Shown: one piece after another, positions 1 to 5,938 of the stretch | Numbering within the stretch: position 1 is the stretch's first letter | Layout: each line of letters starts with the position of its first letter | Assembly (NCBI GenBank): GCA_004356175.1 | Contig: SMXV01000025.1 | Span: 1 to 7,063 of the forward strand | Length of the DNA stretch: 7,063 nt | Direction: 5' to 3' | Source of the DNA: Acidobacteriota bacterium | GTDB taxonomy: Bacteria; Actinomycetota; Acidimicrobiia; Spongiisociales; UBA5794 | Made by a program: the position numbers and the translations under genes | Notes under the pieces: generated by a model | The model's input: the letters and a program-made list of their open reading frames with translations, nothing else | Told to the model about the DNA's origin: nothing | The model's database searches: none

Positions 1-117
1 ATCGGGAGGAAGCCAGTCGGTGTTTAGCATCAGTAGAGATTCACATCGACTACCAGCGAGCAGGATGCGAGCAGCCCTCTTACCGATGTCCGTGCCAGTG
101 TCGAGAGCGATTCTCAA
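1..117 (-). CDS. Partial CDS, Rossmann-like N-terminus, function unknown
   Basis: This reading frame stays open from a TTG at 117-115 to the left edge, giving 39 codons; the rest lies outside the window. It begins MRIALDTGTDIGKRAARILL. A short hydrophobic beta strand is followed by a Gly-containing turn (G-T-D-I-G-K) and an Ala/Leu-rich helix, the usual opening of a dinucleotide-binding Rossmann fold. The TTG overlaps the TGA stop of the upstream 70-codon frame (TTGA), the same junction type used three times in the B12 operon on the other strand. A GGGGA sits 9 bases before the TTG (plus-strand 127-131) as a possible weak ribosome binding site. A second in-frame TTG at 144 is possible but adds a Gly/Arg-rich leader that looks non-native. 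The fold is inferred from a short stretch only, and no family can be named. Confidence 0.4.
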   Translation of the reverse strand, partial: MRIALDTGTDIGKRAARILLAGSRCESLLMLNTDWLPPD

Positions 118-326
118 CCGGGCTGATCCCCGGCCAGCTCCCAAACACCATCAGGAGTGTCGGGCGCGCTGGAATCCTTGCCGAACTTCAATGCGGCAAC
201 GGCGACGATGGCCACAACCGCGATCAGGGGGACGATGAGTTTCACGGACCGAGTGTACCTCTCGATGCTGGCTGAGTAATCGAAACGCACGGCATCAGGC
301 AATGTTGGGTATCCGGTCGGCTGCAT
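114..326 (-). CDS. Small single-span membrane protein, unknown function
   Basis: I do not recognise this 70-residue frame. Residues 1-28 are polar, with two arginines (R23, R26) just before the membrane segment. Residues 29-47 form one strongly hydrophobic span (LIVPLIAVVAIVAVAAL). A short acidic, Pro-containing tail follows. The charge pattern suggests the N-terminus is inside and the tail outside. The ATG at 326 has AAGG directly against it, too close to act as a normal ribosome binding site, and no upstream in-frame ATG exists before a stop at 350-348. A GTG at 245 (codon 28), with GAGAGG 12 bases upstream, would give a 43-residue product starting right at the hydrophobic span. The stop overlaps the TTG start of the next minus-strand frame, which suggests a two-gene unit. 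It is divergent from the B12 operon, and a shared purpose is not shown. Confidence 0.5.
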   Translation of the reverse strand: MQPTGYPTLPDAVRFDYSASIERYTRSVKLIVPLIAVVAIVAVAALKFGKDSSAPDTPDGVWELAGDQPG

Positions 327-501
327 CCTTCTCGGATCATGGTTCGGTCATGTCCTGCGCTATCCTGCGACAGCGTCTCGGGAGTTTTCCCGAGTATCGA
401 ACACGAGCGAAGTCCGGTGAGATCCCGGCGCTGTCCCGCAACTGTGATCCTCTTCCACGAGGTAGCCAGGTCGCCTCGTTATCGGTGGGCGGCGAGCCTT
501 C

Positions 502-538
502 GGAGGAGAGGTCTCGATGCTGTGACCCGTTCTCCTCC
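502..538 (+). promoter_or_regulatory. Anti-sequestor helix of the riboswitch
   Basis: GGAGGAGA at 502-509 is perfectly complementary over 8 bases to TCTCCTCC at 531-538, with a 21-base loop. When it forms, it occupies the anti-Shine-Dalgarno segment and leaves the btuF ribosome binding site free. This is the expected translation-on state. The pairing is seen in the sequence; the assignment to the ligand-free state is inferred. Confidence 0.6.
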
Positions 539-550
539 AGCGAGAGGAGA
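531..550 (+). promoter_or_regulatory. Shine-Dalgarno sequestering hairpin of the riboswitch
   Basis: TCTCCTC (531-537) pairs perfectly over 7 bases with GAGGAGA (544-550) around a 6-base CAGCGA loop. The right arm contains the whole btuF Shine-Dalgarno, so this hairpin should block initiation. It shares its left arm with the helix 502-509/531-538, so the two cannot coexist. This is the likely translation-off state, expected with ligand bound. Confidence 0.65.
545..550 (+). promoter_or_regulatory. Ribosome binding site of btuF
   Basis: AGGAGA lies 5 bases before the ATG at 556 and fixes that start. It is also the regulated target of the riboswitch hairpin. Confidence 0.85.
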
Positions 551-555
551 CATCC

Positions 556-1554
556 ATGATTCGTAGGCTCACCCTGATTGCTGTTGTTTTGGGCATTGTC
601 GCCGCAGCGTGTTCATCGCCCGCTGCCGATGACGTTCCAGCCCAGGTTTCAACAACATCGACAACTGTCGCGGTCACAACAACCGTCGCCCCAGTAACGA
701 CCACAACGAAGGCGGTTGATGATGGCTTCCCAGTGACCATCGATGCGCCGAACGGCCCTGTGGTGATTGAGAAGAGGCCCACCCGCATTGTGTCGATCTC
801 TCCAACGTCGACCGAGGTGCTGTTCTCAATTGGCGCAGGTCCACAAGTGGTTGCCGTCGACAGCATGTCCAACTTTCCCGCCGAAGCACCAACGACTGAC
901 CTTTCCGCGTTCACACCGAGCGTTGAGGCAATTGCCTCTTTTGACCCAGATCTCGTGTTTCTCAGTTTCGACCCGGGCGATGTCGTTGCCGGTCTTGAGG
1001 CCATCGGGATCCCTGTGATTCTTCACGCAACAGCGATTGACGTTGCCGACGCATATTCCCAGTGGGAGCAGGTCGGAACCGCTACGGGGCACATTGCTGA
1101 AGCGATTGGTCTGGTTGCTGAGACCACGTCGAGCATCGAGTCAGCGTATGAGTCGCTCCCCGATGGCACCGATTCTGTGAGCTACTACTACGAGCTTGAT
1201 CCGACCTTCTATTCCGTGACGACCTCGACATTTATCGGAGGTCTTCTCAGCCCGTCGGGTATGGAAAATATTGCGGACCCAGCAGACACGGACGGCTTCG
1301 GCTACCCGCAGTTGACGGCGGAGTACATCGTCGGTTCCGACCCCACACTGATATTGCTCGCTGACACCAAGTGCTGCGGAGCCTCGCGTGACACGATTGC
1401 GGAGCGACCCGGTTGGGATACGTTGTCGGCCGTGACCGCCGACGGTGTCGTGGAGCTTGACGATGACATCGCGTCGCGATGGGGCCCAAGAATTATTGAA
1501 CTTGTTGAGACGGTTGTGGAGGCGATACTCTCGCTCGAGTTGGCCGACGCGTGA
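556..1554 (+). CDS. btuF: Cobalamin/corrinoid ABC transporter substrate-binding lipoprotein BtuF
   Basis: This 332-residue surface lipoprotein captures B12 or a related corrinoid and delivers it to BtuCD. Residues 1-18 are a lipoprotein signal peptide (basic RR at 3-4, hydrophobic core, AAA then C19 as the lipidated residue). Residues 31-52 are a Thr/Val-rich flexible linker typical of actinobacterial binding lipoproteins. From about residue 60 the Peripla_BP_2 (BtuF/FhuD-type) domain begins, with the characteristic RIVSISPTSTEVLFSIGAG at 77-95 and a C-terminal ERPGWDTLSAV...VVELDDDIASRWGPR block. A vicinal Cys pair (C273, C274) sits before that block. The ATG at 556 has AGGAGA five bases upstream. 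The stop overlaps the btuC start (GTGA). The family also includes siderophore/heme binders; the cobalamin assignment rests on the riboswitch and on cobO in the same operon. Confidence 0.9.
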   Translation: MIRRLTLIAVVLGIVAAACSSPAADDVPAQVSTTSTTVAVTTTVAPVTTTTKAVDDGFPVTIDAPNGPVVIEKRPTRIVSISPTSTEVLFSIGAGPQVVAVDSMSNFPAEAPTTDLSAFTPSVEAIASFDPDLVFLSFDPGDVVAGLEAIGIPVILHATAIDVADAYSQWEQVGTATGHIAEAIGLVAETTSSIESAYESLPDGTDSVSYYYELDPTFYSVTTSTFIGGLLSPSGMENIADPADTDGFGYPQLTAEYIVGSDPTLILLADTKCCGASRDTIAERPGWDTLSAVTADGVVELDDDIASRWGPRIIELVETVVEAILSLELADA

Positions 1555-2603
1555 ACCGGGGTCGGCCGCCAGGCGTTTCTCTTCGCTGGTGGTGGGTAAG
1601 CGGCGCAATCATCGTTCTATTCGGCGCGATTGTCGCCGGGGCAATGGTTGGTCCCATTTCGATTCCGCCGGGAGACATAGTTGGATCGATGCTTGCGCGG
1701 CTCCCGTTTTCGAGGTTCGAGTCGGGTCTGTCAGAGAGAACCGAGGCAATACTTTGGGAGATTCGCTTTCCAAGAGTGATACTTGCAGTCCTTGTCGGTT
1801 CCATGCTTTCCGCAGCCGGTGCCGGATATCAGGGAGCGTTCAGAAATCCGTTGGCAGATCCCTATCTCCTCGGAGCAGGTGCCGGTGCCGGACTCGGTGC
1901 CACTATTGCGATTGCCTATGGCCCGGCCACATCAGGCTGGGTGGTCGACCCGCTTGTGCTGGCGGCGTTTCTCGGTGCTCTCCTCGGCGTCGGGATGGCC
2001 TACGCGCTCGGGTACTCGGTTCGCAGTGGTCGGACGGCTCTTACCCTGATACTGGCCGGTGTTGCCGTGGCATCTTTTCTGACGGCTATCCAGACCTATG
2101 TTCAGCAACGGGAATCTGACACGTTGCGCGAGGTGTATGGGTGGATACTCGGCAGCCTCAACACGGCAGGGTGGGGTGAGGTGCGACTGGTCCTGCCGTA
2201 CGTCGCTGTCTGTCTCGCCGGAATCTTCGCTGCCCGTCGACTGCTCGACATTCTGGCGGTTGGGGACACCGAGGCTGGAACACTTGGAGTGGCCCCGAGC
2301 CGAATCCGACTCGGAATCGTGGTACTTGCAACCCTCGGGACGGCTGCAGTTGTCTCCGTAAGTGGGCTTATCGGCTTCGTAGGAATCATCGTTCCTCACT
2401 TTGTTCGCATGCTGACATCGGTGTCGTATCGAGTCGTCGTACCCCTATCGATTCTCGTTGGGGGTGCCTTTCTTGTCCTTGCTGACATCGTCGCCAGAGT
2501 CGCCATAAATCCGTCCGAGATTCCGATCGGCGTTGTTACGGCCATGATCGGCGCCCCGTTCTTTGCGCTTGTCCTACGCAGGTCGAAGGGTGTCTCATCT
2601 TGA
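1551..2603 (+). CDS. btuC: Cobalamin ABC transporter permease BtuC (FecCD family)
   Basis: This 350-residue polytopic inner-membrane permease forms the translocation path for corrinoid and presumably works as a dimer with two BtuD subunits. FecCD-family signatures are present: a first span at about 16-34; RFPR at 72-75; the GYQGAFRNPLADP block at 92-104 followed by a Gly/Ala-rich helix; the GLIGFVGIIVPHFVR segment at 272-286; and the terminal PSEIPIGVVTAMIGAPFFALVLRR. Length matches the family (about 330-350). The GTG start overlaps the btuF stop by four bases, and I see no convincing Shine-Dalgarno before it, so translation is probably coupled to btuF. Iron-siderophore permeases share all these motifs; the B12 assignment comes from the riboswitch and cobO. 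Confidence 0.9.
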   Translation: MNRGRPPGVSLRWWWVSGAIIVLFGAIVAGAMVGPISIPPGDIVGSMLARLPFSRFESGLSERTEAILWEIRFPRVILAVLVGSMLSAAGAGYQGAFRNPLADPYLLGAGAGAGLGATIAIAYGPATSGWVVDPLVLAAFLGALLGVGMAYALGYSVRSGRTALTLILAGVAVASFLTAIQTYVQQRESDTLREVYGWILGSLNTAGWGEVRLVLPYVAVCLAGIFAARRLLDILAVGDTEAGTLGVAPSRIRLGIVVLATLGTAAVVSVSGLIGFVGIIVPHFVRMLTSVSYRVVVPLSILVGGAFLVLADIVARVAINPSEIPIGVVTAMIGAPFFALVLRRSKGVSS

Positions 2604-3388
2604 ACACTGGGGTCGAGTTTTCCGAGGTAGAGGTCACATACGGATCGCACCGAGTTCTCAAGGGCGTGTCCATTGACATAGCGCCAGGCAGCTGGCATGG
2701 CATCCTCGGCCCGAACGGGGCAGGAAAGTCCTCGCTCCTCAAGACGATGATCGGTGCCGTTCCCTACCGAGGGAGTGTGCATGTTGGTGGGGCGTCGGTT
2801 GAGACGTTCTCACGCAGAGAACGCGCAAAAATTGTTGCCTACGTACCGCAGCGACCCATCTATCCCCAGGGTATGGCGGTGTTCGACTACGTCCTGCTGG
2901 GACGCACGCCGTACCTCGGCACCCTCGGTGCCGAAACCGAATCAGACCTCGCACTCTGCTGGACGGCGCTTGCCGATCTCGACATGACGGACTTTGCAGA
3001 GAGAGACATCTCCACCCTGTCCGGCGGAGAAACGCAGCGACTCTCTCTCGCGAGAGTCCTGGCACAGCAGGCAGACATCGTCGTGCTCGATGAGGCCACA
3101 GCATCACTTGATGTCGCGGCGCAACATCAAGTGATGGAGTTGATCGACACGCTGCGCACCGCAAGAGGCATGACAGTCGTTGCAGCCATTCACGACCTCA
3201 CCGCCGCAGCGCAGTTCTGCGACCGCGTCTCACTGCTCGACAGCGGAACCGTTGTTGGATCTGGCCCCCCGGGCGAGGTTCTCACGGAAGAGCTGCTTGG
3301 CGACGTCTTTGAGCAGTCGATCAGGGTGATTGACGTCGACGGCAGTACCGTGATCGTGTCATTGAGATCTCAGGAGGTATCAAAGTGA
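2600..3388 (+). CDS. btuD: Cobalamin ABC transporter ATP-binding protein BtuD
   Basis: This 262-residue cytoplasmic ATPase powers BtuC. All nucleotide-binding motifs are intact: Walker A GPNGAGKS at 37-44; Q-loop Gln84 (YVPQ); ABC signature LSGGE at 140-144; Walker B IVVLDE at 160-165; D-loop SLD at 169-171; switch His198 (AIHD). Residues 91-107 (FDYVLLGRTPYLG and flanks) match the FepC/BtuD branch that serves FecCD permeases. The TTG start overlaps the btuC stop (TTGA), with AAGGG 9 bases upstream (2586-2590). A later ATG would delete the first strand of the ATPase fold, so TTG is preferred. The stop overlaps the cobO GTG. The substrate is inferred from the operon, as above. Confidence 0.9.
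   Translation: MNTGVEFSEVEVTYGSHRVLKGVSIDIAPGSWHGILGPNGAGKSSLLKTMIGAVPYRGSVHVGGASVETFSRRERAKIVAYVPQRPIYPQGMAVFDYVLLGRTPYLGTLGAETESDLALCWTALADLDMTDFAERDISTLSGGETQRLSLARVLAQQADIVVLDEATASLDVAAQHQVMELIDTLRTARGMTVVAAIHDLTAAAQFCDRVSLLDSGTVVGSGPPGEVLTEELLGDVFEQSIRVIDVDGSTVIVSLRSQEVSK
3372..3378 (+). promoter_or_regulatory. Strong ribosome binding site of cobO
   Basis: AGGAGGT, close to the ideal anti-16S complement, ends 6 bases before the GTG at 3385 and decides that start. It lies inside the 3' end of btuD and is the best Shine-Dalgarno in the operon. Confidence 0.85.
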
Positions 3389-3915
3389 CCGGTACCGAGA
3401 AGAGCGGCATCGTCATCGTGTACACGGGCGAAGGCAAAGGAAAGTCGAGTTCAGCTTTTGGCGTCATGTTGCGCGCAGTTGCAAGGGGGTGGAGCGTGAT
3501 GGTTATCCAATTCATCAAGTCAGAGAAGTGGAAGACCGGCGAACGCAAGATGGCCGAAGAACTCGGCGTCGATTGGGTCACCGGCGGCGACGGATTCACC
3601 TGGGACTCGGACGACATGGAGGCAACTGCGCGGGCGGCAAGAGAGACATGGCAGGTGGCGCAGGTCGCCATTTCGGGCGGGACGTACGACCTCGTCATCC
3701 TTGATGAAGCTACCTATCCGGTCTCGTTCGGCTGGATTCCGGTGGAAGAAATGGTTGCCGCGCTTGATGCGCGACCTGAGGCGGTGAACATCATCATCAC
3801 AGGCCGCGATGCCGACCAGGCTATCATCGACGCAGCGGACACTGTGACGGAGATGCGCAAGATCAAACATGCCTTCGATGAAGGGGTTGTTGCCAAGAAG
3901 GGTCTGGACTTCTAA
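3385..3915 (+). CDS. cobO: Corrinoid (cob(I)alamin) adenosyltransferase, CobA/CobO/BtuR family
   Basis: This 176-residue cytoplasmic enzyme transfers the 5'-deoxyadenosyl group of ATP to cob(I)alamin, making adenosylcobalamin. The CobA-type P-loop, TGEGKGKSSSAFG at 14-26, is present (Ser where many members have Thr). Further family motifs follow: VIQFIKSEKW at 40-49, GDGFTW at 68-73, Walker B-like LVILDEATY at 103-111, IIITGRDA, and the C-terminal MRKIKHAFDEGVVAKKGLDF. Length is slightly shorter than the roughly 196-residue enteric enzymes, mainly because the N-terminal extension is short. The GTG start overlaps the btuD stop and has a strong AGGAGGT. The gene ends in tandem stops (TAATAA, 3913-3918). 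Placed directly after BtuFCD, it most likely adenosylates the imported corrinoid; a role in de novo synthesis is possible, but no other cob gene is in view. Confidence 0.93.
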   Translation: MTGTEKSGIVIVYTGEGKGKSSSAFGVMLRAVARGWSVMVIQFIKSEKWKTGERKMAEELGVDWVTGGDGFTWDSDDMEATARAARETWQVAQVAISGGTYDLVILDEATYPVSFGWIPVEEMVAALDARPEAVNIIITGRDADQAIIDAADTVTEMRKIKHAFDEGVVAKKGLDF

Positions 3916-3926
3916 TAATTGAGCAA

Positions 3927-4661
3927 TCAGAAACTGGTGATGAGCCAGTCGAATCCCTTGCCGACATAGAACGAGAGCACCCCTGCGGCTAGACCAAGGG
4001 CCAGATTCTCAAGGCCAGAGGTCGACCACCGTTTCTTCGTTTGCAGTGTCTTGATGGCGCCAACAAAGAACAGACCGATGCCGACGAGCACCGCTGCGGC
4101 TAGAAGAGACGTCGTCGTGTCGTCGAACACTGCGAACGGAATGATGGAAGGCGCCGCTCCAGCGAGGAACAACGTGCCCGATGCGAACGCGGCTGCGAAG
4201 GGGCTGCGGCGCTCGCTGTCGACAACTCCGAACTCGAGAGCGGCGTGCATATTCAACATGGCTTCGTCATTGTCATTGATGATGTTGACGACGGTGTCGA
4301 GACCCGGCTCCTCAAGTCCCATGTTCGCCAGCATCTCCTTGAGCTGATCCTTCTCATCTTCCCTATGGTCGCGTAGGTGAATCTTTTCGAGCGCAATCTC
4401 GGCATCGAAGACCTCTCCCTGGGCTTTCGTCGCGAGATACTCGCCAATACTCATTGAAATCATGCCGGCTAGCGCACCTGCAAGCCCGATCAACAGAACG
4501 TCCGTTGCATCCATGCCCCCGCCAACGACGCCAGACACAAGAAGGAACGTCGAGATGAGGCCGTCATTCACACCAAGGATGATGTCGCGCATGTACTGGC
4601 GAGAATCACCAATGTGCGGCTCGTAGACATTGCTGGTCGGGTCGGGGTCCATCACACTCAT
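3927..4661 (-). CDS. VIT1/CCC1-family Fe2+/Mn2+ transporter
   Basis: This 244-residue membrane protein belongs to the vacuolar iron transporter family, which moves Fe2+ or Mn2+ out of the cytosol (bacterial members probably act in metal efflux or detoxification). The first span carries the signature RDIILGVNDGLISTFLLVSGVVGG (25-48), with the conserved Asp33. The second (about 54-73) ends in GMISMSIGEYLATKAQGE, with Met and Glu74 of the metal path. Residues 80-145 are a charged Glu/Asp/His/Met-rich cytosolic helical region, matching the metal-binding domain between TM2 and TM3 of the plant protein. Three more hydrophobic spans follow (about 157-177, 184-203, 217-240), five in all. ATG 4661 and ATG 4652 (M4) are both possible starts, and neither has a clear Shine-Dalgarno. 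It is convergent with cobO (11 bases apart), so it is probably not part of the B12 unit. Confidence 0.88.
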   Translation of the reverse strand: MSVMDPDPTSNVYEPHIGDSRQYMRDIILGVNDGLISTFLLVSGVVGGGMDATDVLLIGLAGALAGMISMSIGEYLATKAQGEVFDAEIALEKIHLRDHREDEKDQLKEMLANMGLEEPGLDTVVNIINDNDEAMLNMHAALEFGVVDSERRSPFAAAFASGTLFLAGAAPSIIPFAVFDDTTTSLLAAAVLVGIGLFFVGAIKTLQTKKRWSTSGLENLALGLAAGVLSFYVGKGFDWLITSF

Positions 4662-4672
4662 CGCGCGGGTTG

Positions 4673-4678
4673 AAGGAG
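4673..4678 (+). promoter_or_regulatory. Ribosome binding site deciding the AI-2E-family start
   Basis: AAGGAG ends 5 bases before the ATG at 4684. It favours that ATG over the upstream in-frame ATG at 4630, which would overlap the divergent VIT gene, and over the ATG at 4705. Confidence 0.8.
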
Positions 4679-4683
4679 TTTCA

Positions 4684-5913
4684 ATGGAAGGCTACCGTGT
4701 CGGCATGTCGGATGACGAATCCCAGCCCGAGCCCGCACAGGAGTATTACCCACCGTCGGCGCGTTGGGGAGAGAACACAAAGCTGCTGGTCGTTGCGATG
4801 TCGTTTGTCCTCGTTCTCATTGGCATCTACTTGGCTCGCAATGTCATACCAGTGGCCGCGCTGGCTGGTCTCATAGCTTTCCTTGTAGCGCCGATCATCA
4901 GAATTTCGACGACTCGACTGAAGCTTCCCAGAGGTATTGCTCTGCTGATTGCATACACGATCGTCTTCCTTGGGACTCTCGCATTCGGCGCACTGCTGGC
5001 CAACTCGATAACTGCCTCACTCCGCGAACTCAATCCGATTGGACTAGCCGAAGATTTACGGGTCTGGCTGTTGGCAGAAGTCAACGATCGGGGCCAGCTT
5101 CTCGTATTTGGTCTGACGGTTGACGTATCAGCGTTTTTGGACGCTCTAAGCACCCCCGCCAGCGGCGAAGATGCCGGCTATGTGGTCGACGCTGAACAGC
5201 TACTCAACTACCTCGGCGCAGGCTTTAGCGGGTTCCGCACTGTCGTCGGCATCGTTACCGCGGCCGTGACGACCGCAATACTCACAGTACTTGTGGCGAT
5301 GTATCTCAACGCCGACAGCTCACGGATGCACGATTTCGTTGTTACTCAGATCCCGTCCGGATATGAGCGTGACGGAGTGATGATGCTGATCAAACAGAAG
5401 ACCGTGTGGCGCGGATATCTCTACGGGCAGTTGATCAACTCGCTGATAACCGGAGCCTTCGTGTGGTTCGTCCTCTGGGCAGTTGGTCTTCCGGGTGCGT
5501 TTCTCATGGGTGTCATCATGGTTGTTCTCAACATGATTCCGACATTCGGGCCAATCCTCGCCGCAATCCCAGGCGTACTCGCTGCGTTGATTTCCGGTTC
5601 GACTCGTTGGCCCGAACTGGAGAACTACTGGTTCGCGCTGGTTGTCGTTGGCATCTACCTCATTGTCGTCCAGCTCCAGGCGAATGTCATTGCTCCACGA
5701 GTGATGGGTACGGCCGTAAATCTGAGGCCTGCCGTGATTCTGCTTGGCCTTCTGGTCGGTTTCCAGGTGGCCGGACTCCTCGGTTCGTTGCTGGCTGTGC
5801 CCGTCATCGCTTCGATTCGCGACATAGCCGTGTACATCTGGAGAAAACTCATCGATAAGGACCCCTGGCCAGACGCAGATCCAATCCCCATCAGCGACCA
5901 CCCCTCCCCCTAG
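4684..5913 (+). CDS. AI-2E family transporter (PF01594-type membrane protein)
   Basis: This is a 409-residue polytopic membrane protein. The family takes its name from E. coli TqsA, an autoinducer-2 exporter, but members have varied or unknown substrates (some are Na+/H+ antiporters), so no substrate should be assumed. A polar, acidic N-terminus (1-32) is followed by paired spans at about 33-51 and 54-72, and another at about 84-108. A long soluble segment with an insertion (about 110-180) comes next, and then the conserved C-terminal membrane core. Family motifs include the NMIPTFGPILAAIPGVLAAL region starting at N283 and NVIAPRVMG starting at N334, followed by the Gly-rich LLGLLVGFQVAGLLGSLLAVP helix. 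The tail is Asp/Pro-rich. The in-frame ATG at 4630 would overlap the VIT gene; ATG 4684 has AAGGAG upstream and is preferred. It ends 25 bases from the convergent acsA stop. Confidence 0.88.
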   Translation: MEGYRVGMSDDESQPEPAQEYYPPSARWGENTKLLVVAMSFVLVLIGIYLARNVIPVAALAGLIAFLVAPIIRISTTRLKLPRGIALLIAYTIVFLGTLAFGALLANSITASLRELNPIGLAEDLRVWLLAEVNDRGQLLVFGLTVDVSAFLDALSTPASGEDAGYVVDAEQLLNYLGAGFSGFRTVVGIVTAAVTTAILTVLVAMYLNADSSRMHDFVVTQIPSGYERDGVMMLIKQKTVWRGYLYGQLINSLITGAFVWFVLWAVGLPGAFLMGVIMVVLNMIPTFGPILAAIPGVLAALISGSTRWPELENYWFALVVVGIYLIVVQLQANVIAPRVMGTAVNLRPAVILLGLLVGFQVAGLLGSLLAVPVIASIRDIAVYIWRKLIDKDPWPDADPIPISDHPSP

Positions 5914-5938
5914 CACCGCGCCAGGCCCGCTTGTCCCC

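Larger units (their letters stand above)
377..553 (+). promoter_or_regulatory. Cobalamin riboswitch (aptamer plus expression platform)
   Basis: The conserved B12-box core is directly visible. GAA at 409-411 is followed by CCGGTGAGATCCCGG (414-428), then GCTGTCCCGCAACTGTGA (430-447), then AGCCAGG (464-470). Helices I can pair by hand are: a 5' hairpin 377-383/388-394 (7 bp, GTTT loop); a closing helix 403-407/475-479, extended by 396-400/482-486 across a 2x2 internal loop; and a short hairpin 449-452/459-462 where larger members of the family carry long peripheral arms. The usual CCTGCC after AGCCAGG reads CCTCGT here, and the opposite strand has the matching ACGAG. The expression platform (487-553) carries the competing helices listed separately. 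It lies just upstream of btuF, so its target is B12 uptake and adenosylation. Control is probably translational, because the switch ends on the Shine-Dalgarno and no U-tract is present. Whether it prefers adenosyl- or another cobalamin cannot be read from the sequence. Confidence 0.93.

Noticed and set aside
20..238. A 72-codon plus-strand frame at the left edge.
   Set aside because: It is Arg/Pro-rich with no motif, and it is antisense to the two linked minus-strand frames, which look more protein-like.
361..366. TATCCT as a -10 element for the B12 operon, with transcription starting near 372-376.
   Set aside because: The position would suit the riboswitch 5' end, but no recognisable -35 lies 16-19 bases upstream and there is no extended -10. 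It is too weak to list as a promoter.
360..1004. A 214-codon minus-strand frame antisense to btuF and the riboswitch.
   Set aside because: It runs across the btuF signal peptide, the Thr-rich linker and the riboswitch core. Its protein is low-complexity (Thr/Val/Ala runs mirroring the linker) and resembles no family.
1445..2119. A 224-codon plus-strand frame overlapping the btuF end and the btuC start.
   Set aside because: It is rich in Arg, Ser and Cys and is out of frame with two strongly recognised proteins. It has no independent ribosome binding site evidence.
3933..3949. Hairpin ACTGG/CCAGT between cobO and the VIT gene as a bidirectional terminator.
   Set aside because: It has only a 5-bp stem with a 7-base loop, lies inside the VIT coding end, and is not followed by a run of T on either strand.
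5320..5916. A 198-codon minus-strand frame inside the AI-2E-family gene.
   Set aside because: Its His/Asp/Asn-rich composition is what reverse reading of hydrophobic membrane codons gives, and the plus-strand protein is a clear family member.
5914..5938. Terminator between the convergent AI-2E-family and acsA genes.
   Set aside because: The 25 bases are C-rich, with no stable inverted repeat and no T-tract.
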